Below, piece after piece: positions 9,821 to 18,027 of a stretch of DNA of 64,000 nt (its first letter is position 1; each line of letters begins with the position of its first letter). The notes under the pieces are model-generated. The model did no database searches. It was not told where the DNA came from and worked only from the letters and a program-made list of their open reading frames with translations. The DNA is taken from contig NW_027472023.1 of NCBI RefSeq assembly GCF_965638725.1, forward strand, positions 186,001 to 250,000, written 5' to 3'. Both the position numbers and the translations under genes were made by a program. This DNA comes from Aptenodytes patagonicus (Eukaryota; Chordata; Aves; Sphenisciformes; Spheniscidae).

Positions 9821-10282
9821 TCAGGAGATGTCCTGCACCTGGGAAGCTCCTACCCTAAATTTCTGGGGCCAGCCACGCCACTTCACCAGCAGCTGTTTCT
9901 TTCCTCCTTTCCCTTTTGCTGGATGATCTTCTCAATTTTGCAGGTCTTGTCCTTGTCAGGATGCACTTTTTGAAGATCTTTGGGGTAAAACTTCCCCCCA
10001 CTTGCTTCCCAACCATAGTCTCTTAAGCGGTACACAGGCATCTGTCCCCTTCTCACACTTTCCGCTACGATGAAAATGTCACCTGTGAACGTCTGTTCAT
10101 AACCTTTCTCAAATCTCTTGGGTTTTTTTAGACACCCTGACGTGGTCTCCCTTTTGGAGCAGAGGCGCAGATCCTGTAGTTTCAAACACACCCCTATCTC
10201 CGGTTTTCCAAACTCTTGACGAGTCTGAAGTGTTCACGTCCACAGGCCTGGCTCTGACAGCTCTGGGGAAGCTCTGGTTACA
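9821..10282 (-). pseudogene. Maverick/Polinton integrase C-terminus with chromodomain
   Basis: On the minus strand, a segment with NQSFPRAVRARPVDV and VWKTGD (10280-10190) is the region that follows the integrase core. Next come a beta-barrel segment with KRFEKGY and VYRLRDYG (10120-10000) and a FYPKDLQKV stretch. After a frame change near 9890 comes the chromodomain strand LLVKWRGWPQKF (9893-9858), with a stop at 9821-9823. This layout is typical of Maverick integrases, which insert the element into host DNA. The N-terminal part is missing because an ERV LTR begins at 10287. A second, inverted integrase fragment is at 23045-23427. Confidence 0.75.
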
Positions 10283-10286
10283 ACTC

Positions 10287-10891
10287 TGTGCTGGTTTTGG
10301 CTGGGATAGAGTTAAATTTCTTCACGGTACCTCCTATGGGGCTGTGTTTTGGATTAGTGCTGGAAAGAGTGTTGGTAACACAGGGATGTTTTCGTTATTG
10401 CTGAGCAGTGCTTACGCAGCATCGAGGCCTTTTCTGCTTCTCACACCAGCCCACCAGCGAACAGGCTGGGGGTGCACAAGAAGATGGGAGGGGGCACAGC
10501 CGGGACAGCTGACCCCAACTGACCAAAGGGCTATCCCCTACCATATGACGTCATGCTGAGCCATAAACCTGGGGGGGGGAGGTTGGCGCGGCGGGAGGCC
10601 GCTGCTCGGGGACTGGCTGGGCATCAGTCGGTTGGTGGTGAGCAATTGTTTTCACTTGCATCACTTGTCTTTCTAGGGTTTTATTTCTCGCTCTTTGTTA
10701 TCTTCTTTTCCATTACTATAGTAGTATTAGTATTATTACTACTGCTATATTTCAATTATTAAACTGTTTTTGTCTCAACCCCTGAGTTTTCTCACTCTTG
10801 CCCTTCCAATTCTCTTCCCCCATCCCGCTGCGGGGGGAGTGAGCGAGCGGCGGTGTGGTGCTTAGTTGCTGGCTGGGGTTAAACCACGACC
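10287..10891 (+). mobile_element. ERVL-like 5' LTR
   Basis: Begins TGTGCTGGTTTTGGCTGGG and ends near AAACCACGAC. It carries a perfect CRE (10546-10553), a CATAAA box (10562-10567) and a terminal region related to the solo LTR at 2853-3397. A primer-binding site follows at 10900 and gag further on, so it is the 5' LTR of a provirus. The exact 3' end is uncertain because the terminal CA is altered in units 1 and 2. No 3' LTR is present in the unit, so no target duplication can be tested. It interrupts the Maverick integrase relic. Confidence 0.88.
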
Positions 10892-10899
10892 GTCCTTTT

Positions 10900-10917
10900 T
10901 GGCACCCGACGTGGGGC
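10900..10917 (+). promoter_or_regulatory. Primer-binding site, tRNA-Lys-like
   Basis: TGGCACCCGACGTGGGGC lies a few bases after the LTR. It differs at two positions from the sequence complementary to the 3' end of tRNA-Lys(1,2) used by other retroviruses. This is the site where reverse transcription would have been primed. Confidence 0.65.
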
Positions 10918-11220
10918 TCAAAGGCTTTGCGATAATAACGGAATGACCAGAGCGCATTAGAAGGGATTTATATCTGCTAACAGTTGCGGGTCACGGTCTT
11001 GATGCATCTGTTCTCGATACTAGTTTATCTGATCTGCGCCATGCTGGGTTTTTTGCTGTACATGTTGAAGACTGGTGTTGGCTTTTGCAGTTTGCTGTGC
11101 TCTGTAGCGATTAGTGATGTTTTGCCTGGGAGATTTGTTATTAAAACAATGACCTTGAGCTTAATCTAGTATCTCTCATGGAGACAATTAACAGTTATAC
11201 TTCTTCCTCTGAGAGGTTTT
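10918..11220 (+). other. ERVL leader region
   Basis: Untranslated leader between primer-binding site and gag. It contains a short hydrophobic open frame at 10984-11169 that I regard as incidental. The sequence around 11150-11172 recurs in the other ERV relic at 7887-7909. Confidence 0.45.
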
Positions 11221-12614
11221 TTGGTGGAGGAGATACAGAATGGCACCTTCACTACCTTCTTCTGTGACGTTTTCTCCCTCGTTACAATAACTTTTCAGTA
11301 TCTTGAACATCCTTGGGTAGTTAAAATACTTCTATTGGTATTTCTTAGGAATATTGCTTTGGTTTTGTCTAAGGTTAACAAGCAATTTAGGAATATGACC
11401 CAGGCTCCGCAACAGGATGGTCATGGGTGGCAAGGCATGTGGGAGAATATGGGCAGGTATCTAGAGAACTTCTCACCTCCAATGGTGTGGAGCTTGACTC
11501 CCAAACAACTGCAGGGTCTTGATGCAGTGATAGAACATTTGGGGGAAAAAAAGAAAAATGCCGTGGCTATTCCAAAGAGGCACAACTTCCCACCCCGTGC
11601 TGGGCCCTGGCCAGCTTCTGCCAAACACTGCTCGATGTTATGCAGCACCCTCAGGGAGAAGAGAGGGAAAACATACCAACAGACGCTATGGCTAAAGCAG
11701 ACACTGTATCAGTCGCCCCTAGAACTAAAAAGAACCAACGGAAGCGGAAGTCAACTCGTTTAGTAAGGGATGAAGAAGCTTCTCCTAAGAGGGAGCAGGA
11801 GAAAGAATCGGAAGAGGCAGCCTGTTCTGCAGCAGCGCAGTCACAAGAGCAGGAGGAGGAAGAGACTGAAAGCATAAATGAGACCGAAACCACCCCATCC
11901 CTATGCCTAAGTGAGCTGCGAGGTATGCGAAAAGATTTTAGCCGTCAACCGGGTGAGCTAATTCTCAGCTGGTTACTCCGATGCTGAGATATTGGGGCCA
12001 GTAGTCAGGAATTAGAAGGTAAAGAAGCCCGGCAGCTGGGATCCTTGGCTAAGGATAAGGCCATTGGCAAAGGGATTGGAAAAAAGGCAGGAGTCCTCAG
12101 TCTTTGGCAGCGACTCCTGTCAAGTGTGAAGGACAGGTATCCCTTCAAGGAAGAACTTGCAAATTCCCAAAGCAAATGCACCACCTTTGAGGGAGGTATC
12201 CCGTATCTGAGGGAATTAGCCGTGGTGGAGGTGATCTGTAACAACCTGGATGACGGCCAGGTGTCCAAAGACCCGGATGAAATCCGGTGCACGTGGTCCA
12301 TGTGGCAAAAGGTTGTACGAAATGCACCGACGTCATATGCCCACACCCTGTCGATAATGAGCTGGACAGTCACGGAGGTACCAACTATAGATGGACTGGC
12401 CAGACAACTCCGAGAATACAAAGATAATCTCGCTTCCTCCATGCGGGCCTGCGTCTCGGCTGCGAAGGAACTGACCCCAAAACTGTCCGAGCAAGCCGAG
12501 AAGGATAGGTCTTCCTCACGCACTCCAACCAAGGTCTCAGCAGCCTTTTTCTGTTCAAGGGAAAGGGTACCGGTGGCACACACCACGTGCAACCCTGTGG
12601 TTCTTCCTGCGTGA
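11221..12614 (+). pseudogene. ERVL-like gag, frameshifted
   Basis: Three overlapping open segments (11221-11763, 11640-11987, 12045-12614) together cover a gag-like region. A charged segment rich in Glu and Lys (about 11710-11900) is followed by a capsid-like part with LSLWQRLLSSVKDRYPF near 12097-12147 and GIPYLRELAVVE near 12196. This resembles class III (ERVL) gag, the virion structural polyprotein. Frame changes near 11700 and a stop at 11985 break it. Adjacent protease and RT confirm the context. Confidence 0.72.
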
Positions 12615-12842
12615 CCAGGGGGAGGACATGAGGAAGTGGGATGGTGAACCTACCTGGGGACTAGAAGCTCGGGTACAAGACCTGCAAGGAAAAACAACAG
12701 CCAGAAAGCATCCATCCAGGAAAACTACTGCTCCAGTGTCTGTTGGGCAGGGTAGAAGGGCTGATCATACTTTTGACCCTGATGAAGGGACTTCTGTTTT
12801 GCAGTCACAACAATCAAGTAATGAAGACTCCGACGGCAAATA

Positions 12843-13850
12843 GAGGGGCCCTGCCTTTGGCCAGGCGGAGGAAAGGGACAACCGAGTTTACTGGACTGTG
12901 TGGATTCGATGGCCTGGCACATCAGCCCCACGGGAGTATAAAGCTCTAGTGGGCACCGGTGCACAGCGTACTCTAATACCATCAGATTACAAAGGGGCAG
13001 AATCCATCCGTATTTCTGGAGTGATGGGAAGGTACCAAGGACTGTCTGTGTTGGGAGGCTGAGGTAAGCCTAACTGGGAATGAGTGGCAAAAGCATCCTA
13101 TTGTGGCTGGTCCGGAGGCTTCATGTATCCTTGGCATAGACTACCTCAGGAGAGGGTATTGCAAGGACCCAGAAGGATACCGGTGGGCTTTTGGAACAGC
13201 TGCCTTGAATGTGGAGAAGACTAAACAGCTGTCTAGCTTGGCCGGTCTCTCGTCTGTGGCGGGGTTGCTGTGGGTTAAAGAACAGCAGGTGCCAATTGCT
13301 ACCATGCCAGTGCACTGGCAACAGTATCACACCAGTCGAGACTCCCTGATTCCCATCCATAAGCTGATCCGGCAACCGGAGAGTCAAGGAGTGATCAGCA
13401 AGACTCATTCACCCTTCAACAGTGCCATACGGCCAGTGCAAAAATCTAACAGAGAGTGGAGGCTAACAGTGGACTATCGAGGCCTGAACGAAGTCACACC
13501 GCCGCTGAGTGCTGCCGTGCCAGACATGCTGGAACTTCAATACGAACTGGAGTCAAAGGCCGCCAAATGGTATGCAACAATTGATACCGCTAATGTGTTT
13601 TTCTCAATCCCTTTGGCGGCAGAGTGCAGGCCACAGTTTGCTTTCACGTGTGGGGGGGTATCCAGTACACCTGGAATCGACTGCCCCAGGGGTGGAAACA
13701 CAGTCCTACCATTTGCCATGGATTGATCCAGACTGCACTGGAACAAGGTGAAGCTCCCAAACACCTGCAGTATGTTGATGACATCATTGTGTGGGGCAAC
13801 ACAGCGGAGGAAGTGTTTGAAAAGGGGAAAAGAATAATCCAGACTCTTTG
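12843..13850 (+). pseudogene. ERVL-like protease and partial reverse transcriptase
   Basis: A retroviral aspartic protease remnant carries LVGTGAQRTLIPS near 12946-12984, where the catalytic Asp of the D-T/S-G motif is Gly. Stops follow near 13062-13083. The frame reopens at 13103 through the ILGIDYLRRG segment into RT: the VDYRGLNEVTPPLSAAVPD segment near 13471-13527, palm motif ATIDTANVFFSIPL near 13577-13618, and YVDD box near 13770-13783. The two RT halves are in different frames, shifted at a run of seven G near 13652. RT stops short at about 13850, where it is fused to integrase. Confidence 0.85.
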
Positions 13851-13857
13851 GAAACCT

Positions 13858-14150
13858 GGTTGCAAAGTTTTATGGCAGCACGGCACCCCTGAAAGAATTG
13901 AATCAGACAACGGGACTCATTACCGAAACAGCCTCATAAACACCTGGGCCAAGGAGCGTGGCACTGACTGGGTGTATCACATCCCCCATCATGCACCAGC
14001 CTATTATGCACCAGCTTCTGGGAGAATTGAACGATATAATGGACTGTTAAAAACTACACTGAGAGCAGTGGGTGCTGGGACATTCAAGCATTGGGATAGA
14101 CATGTAGCAGAAGCCACTTGGCTAGTTAATGCTAGAGGATGTGCCAGCCG
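13858..14150 (+). pseudogene. ERVL-like integrase core fragment fused to RT
   Basis: The frame continues directly from RT into the integrase core, IESDNGTHYRNSLINTW near 13899-13949, with the second catalytic Asp. The Glu-containing helix near 14023-14037 follows, after a small tandem repeat (ACCAGCCTATTATGC / ACCAGCTTCT). RNase H and the integrase N-terminus are deleted. Retroviral similarity stops near 14146 and unrelated GC-rich sequence follows. There is no 3' LTR. Confidence 0.8.
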
Positions 14151-14183
14151 ACCTGGAGGCTGGCTCGCTCTCTCGAGTCGTGC

Positions 14184-14235
14184 TGCTGTCCTGGCCTCCC
14201 TCCCTGCCTCCCTGCCTCCCTGCCTCCCTCTTCCC
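14184..14235. repeat. CCTCCCTGC microsatellite
   Basis: Short pyrimidine-rich tandem repeat of CCTGCCTCC-type words immediately after the truncated ERV. The flanks to 14425 hold no recognisable gene. Confidence 0.7.
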
Positions 14236-14425
14236 AGTGCTGGGGCCAGCCGCTGTCCCCAGGCCAGGAAGAGCTGCTGCAGGCACCCAGAGCGCTTCCC
14301 GGCAAGGCCTGTACCGCCTCCTCTGCCTCCCTGGCTGCCCAGGGATGTTCCTTAGCCCACGGCCGTCTGGGCACCGAGGCAATGTGCTGCGCCTGGCGAG
14401 CAGCTGGGTGGGGGCTGCTCCAGCT

Positions 14426-15245
14426 CATAGAATCATAGAATGGTTTGGGTCGGAAGGGGACCTTTAAAGATCATCTAGTCCAACCCCCCTGCCATGGACA
14501 GGGACATCTCTCATTAGATCAGGTTGCTCAGAGCCCCATCCAGCCTGACCCTGAACCCTTTTCCAGCGATGGGGCATCCACAACTTCTCTGGGCAACCTG
14601 TTCCACTGTCTCACCACCCTTATCGTAAAACATTTCTTCCTTATGTCCAGGCTAAACCTACCCGCTTTCAGTTTAAAACCGTTGCCCCTTGTCCTGGCAC
14701 TACAAGCCTTGGTAAAAAGTCTCCCTCCATCTTTCTTCTAAGCCCCCTTTATATACGGAAAGGCCGCAGGAAGGTCTGCCCAGAGCCTTCTCTACTCCAG
14801 GCTGAACAACCCCAACTCTCTCAGCCTTTCTCCATAGCAGAGGTGTTCCAGACCTTGGATCACTTTTGTGGCAATCCTCTGGACCCACTCTAAGAGGACC
14901 ATGTCTTTCTTGGACTGGGGACCCCAGAGCTGGATGCTCCAGGTGGGGTCTCACCAGAGCGGCGTAGAGGGGGAGAATCCCCTCCCTCCACCTGCTGGCC
15001 ACGCTTCTTTGGATGCAGCCCAGGATACGATTGACTTTCTGGGATTGCAAGCGCACATGGCTGCCTCATGTCCAATTTCTCATCCACCAGGATCCCCATG
15101 TCCTTCTCCACAGGACTGCGCTCAATCCATTTTGGCTCATGCGCAGTTTGCCCTTGGTGAAGCCATGTTGGCTGTCTGTAATCACCTGCCTGTCTTCAAT
15201 ATGTTCTGACATGCCTTCCGGGAGGATGTGCTCCATGATCTTATT
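14426..15245 (-). mobile_element. CR1 LINE fragment, minus strand, internally deleted
   Basis: The plus strand starts with CATAGAATCATAGAATGG, the reverse of a CR1 3' tail, followed by the CR1 3' UTR and the RT C-terminus read on the minus strand (a segment with [17 protein letters not shown] near 15050-15000). Around 15120-15245 the minus strand jumps to a more upstream RT segment ([10 protein letters not shown] near 15180), so the middle of RT is missing. Its far end abuts an inverted-repeat arm. Confidence 0.88.
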
Positions 15246-15249
15246 GGGC

Positions 15250-15405
15250 ACGGGCGCGCTGGGGCGGTCTGCAGCCCTCCGCAGGGGTGAGCCTCTGCAG
15301 GAGCATGGCAGATGTCTGCTTGCCTTTAGGCTGGCCCAGCACAGGAGCAGCCCAGGACAAAAGGGCCCAACCTGAGCCGATCCTTCTCCAGACTGTCGGC
15401 TTGCT
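15250..15405 (-). repeat. Left arm of an inverted repeat around the host gene
   Basis: Read on the minus strand, this segment (GGATCGGCTCAGGTTGGGCC, then GTCCTGGGCTGCTCCTGTGC) matches 21105-21265 on the plus strand at high but imperfect identity. In both places it precedes CR1 sequence in the same relative orientation. It could belong to a chimeric CR1 or another repeat; I do not recognise it. Confidence 0.65.
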
Positions 15406-17040
15406 ACGAGAACTGTCCAGGGCCAGTTCTGCACCTCCTCATAGGACCCCCAGCTCTTCTACGGACTGCTGTTGTGTGTGCTGTGTGAGGAGACCTACAC
15501 CCACCTGGCATATGCACTGGGAAAGATCCTCCCTGTGGTCAGTGAGGGGCTGCTGCCCTTTTGACAGTCCCCCCACGCAAAGCCTTTTCTATCTCCACCT
15601 CCATGTGCTCGGGCGTGTTTGTTGGGGCGCAGGGAGAGGGTCTTGCATCGCGTGTCAGTCCCTGTAGCCCCTCGAGCCCAGGCCCAGTCTCATCTGCTAG
15701 GCACTGGGTGCCGCCACCCTGCCTGCCGCAAGCCAGGTCCCTGCGTGCCAGCTTCACCTGCCCTCCCTCCCTGCATCCCTGGAGTTTTTATGACACTATA
15801 TAATCAGGTGGAACCACCATCTTCTCAGGCCACGGTAGTATTTTTTACTCCACCTTTTTGGCAACCATTTAGCACTGTGCAGGCCAACCCCCGTAATCAT
15901 GTCCGACATTAACTCAGGCTCCAGCAGCCGGGGATGCATTTACACGGAGGCCGGCAAACGTTATCATCCACAGCCCCCTAGACCTCCCCCAAGCCCCCTC
16001 CCTTTCTCCCCACAGCTCCCCATGGCCCCACAGCCACCCGCCTGCCCTCTCACTCCACGGCCCGTATGGCCCCCATGCTGCCCTTCCACGCCACAGCCCA
16101 CCAGCCTGTGCCCTTCTCCCTCCCCACAGTCCCCATGACCCTGGTCTGCCTCCCTCCCTAGGCTCCCGTCCCTGCTGGCCCCACAGCCCACTGGCCCCCT
16201 GGCCCCATCCCCAGCGGTGCTGTCCCCATGGCCCCGTTGCCGCTTGCACTCCATCCCATGGGGCCCACTTGAGCAATCTCGTAGCCGGTGGCCCTGTCCC
16301 CAATGACCCCACAGCCACTGGCTGGCACAGCCCCGGCTGCTCCCTGACATCTTCTCCAGCCACTCACAGGTTTTGCTGCCGAGGGGAAAGGCCCTGTTGG
16401 ATGGAGGCCAGAGTGACCCGGTCTGCCAACTCCTGAATGCGGTGCCGCTGCACACAGCCGCTCGAAGGGCCAGAGCTGAAGCACGTGGGTCACTGCCTGC
16501 CTGCTGCGTGCCCCCAACCCCTTCCTCCTGGTGTCCCCCCATGTGCCAGCAGCCGCGGCTCTCTGAGCAAGAGAGACACCCCATTCCTCTTGGGAGTCTG
16601 CAAGCAGGGTGTCTGCCCAGGCTAGAGCAGAGGGCTCGCCTTTATTTTTCCCCTTTCCCGGCTGAAGTTCCCACCTGGGACTGAATGCTGGATCCTGGTG
16701 GAGGATGGATGGTTGAGCCCTGTGCTGGAGCCCACGTAGTGTGTCTGTCCGTGCACATGTGCACACCCGTGGTGCACGTACGTGTCTGTGAGTGTCTGCA
16801 TGTTCCTGCTGGGAGTACATGCGCAGCCTGGGTCCTGCTTGGACTTGGGGTGGGGAGCTGCCACAGCTGGACTGCCATGGGACAGGCATACACCACAGGA
16901 AGATGCCGACATGCGGTGCCCGTGGTTGCTCCCACCCATGCTCTAAGGGTGGGTGCTGAGAGTGACGCCCTGTTTCCCCGGTGGCCACGACTGGGCCCCA
17001 CTTCAGCTCTTGCCACCAGCCCCAGGGAGGTGATTGCCAT
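15406..17040. other. GC-rich flank upstream of the host gene, no supported gene
   Basis: Contains a degenerate minisatellite (about 16010-16330) built on CCCCATGGCCCCACAGCC-like words and a purine-pyrimidine alternating TG/CA-rich stretch at 16735-16800. Long minus-strand frames cross this region and the promoter; composition explains them. A short frame starting ATGTCCGACATTAAC at 15899 has no recognisable domain. Confidence 0.5.
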
Positions 17041-17071
17041 GTCACAGTGGGCAGCGGTGGCCGTGTCACCG

Positions 17072-17117
17072 TGATGTCACTGTGGGCTTGTGACATGGGC
17101 ACCCTGGCAGGTATAAA
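17072..17117 (+). promoter_or_regulatory. TATA-type core promoter with CRE-like element
   Basis: TATAAA at 17112-17117 and a CRE-like TGATGTCAC at 17072-17080 sit 30-40 bp apart, upstream of an untranslated exon. A TATA box with an upstream CRE-type site is common in genes driven by CREB/CREM factors, including many post-meiotic testis genes; that expression pattern is inference. Unit 2 is identical here. Confidence 0.6.
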
Positions 17118-17141
17118 GGGGGCTGCTCCTGGAGGTGGGGG

Positions 17142-17252
17142 AGCATCTGGAGGAGAACCTCGGTGCTGCCGGGCAGGAGTTTGGAGAGTACTCGCCAGCG
17201 ACCTGTCCTGTGTCCGCGGTGCAGTGGAAGGTCCCTGACGGGGGAGAGAACG
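17142..17252 (+). other. Predicted non-coding exon 1 of the host gene
   Basis: The start is placed about 25 bp after the TATA box. The interval contains no ATG and ends AGAGAACG followed by a good donor GTGAGG at 17253. The link to the first coding exon is inferred. An additional exon between them is possible, for example one containing an ATG at 17783 and a donor at 17849. Confidence 0.45.
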
Positions 17253-18027
17253 GTGAGGGCACAGTATCCCCACGGTCCCCACGGCCCACGGCCGGGCGAG
17301 GAGGGTGGCCAGGGGTCTGTGTGTTGCTGCGAGCAGTGGGAGGAAGGCAGTAGCGTGGGCCGAGGCAGGGCCAGGCAGGGAGGCTGCACTTGCTGCTGGG
17401 GCTGGTGGGGGAACAAAAGGAAGGGGATCCCGGAGGTGGAGGTGTGTTGACCTCACAGGGTGGGGTGTTGACGCTGGAGGTGGCGTCACAGAGGCCCCAG
17501 GGCAGGGCAGCCCCACAGGCAGGAGGGGCCCCGTGAGCGCCTGGCACAGCAGGGCAGGGGAAGCTCCTTCTCTTCTCAGCGGTCCCTGGTGGCCCCCCCC
17601 ACCTCCTGCCACGTGCTCAGCACCCAGCTGTCGCAGGCCAAGCTGGGCACGGAAGTAGTGCTCCTCTCTGCAGGGAGGCTCCCGTGCCAGCCCTGGGCTT
17701 TCTTGACTGTCCATGTGCATGGTCGTGTCCTGTGCATGAGAGCGCGCGCGTGCACCTGTGCTTGGGGAGCACAAGGCGCTGCATGGCTGTGCCCGCGGGC
17801 ATACGGCTGTACCTGTGCCAGCACCTGCGGTGCTGGGCACAGCTGGAGGTGAGCAGGGTGGCATGCCGGTTCACAGTCATGCGGTGGTGCATTCCCCTGA
17901 TCCCACCCACGTGTCCATGTGCAATTGTGTGCCAGGGTAGGGCAGCGTTCCCGCGAGTGTCCATGCCTGATAGTGCCCGTGGCCGTGCCCTTCACACCCT
18001 GCTGGCTCTCGATGCGCAGGTGCAGCC

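Noticed and set aside
10984-11169. Hydrophobic 61-codon frame in the ERVL leader
   Set aside because: Lies between primer-binding site and gag with no known counterpart; composition gives a chance membrane-like frame.
11651-11893. Serine-rich minus-strand frame over ERVL gag
   Set aside because: Shadow of the Glu/Lys-rich gag segment on the other strand.
16158-17864. 568-codon open frame on the minus strand (repeated at 42786-44492)
   Set aside because: It runs antisense through a GC-rich minisatellite, the predicted promoter and exon 1. Its product is Pro/Ala/Gly-rich low complexity with no domain. GC-rich sequence with few TA-containing codons explains the length.
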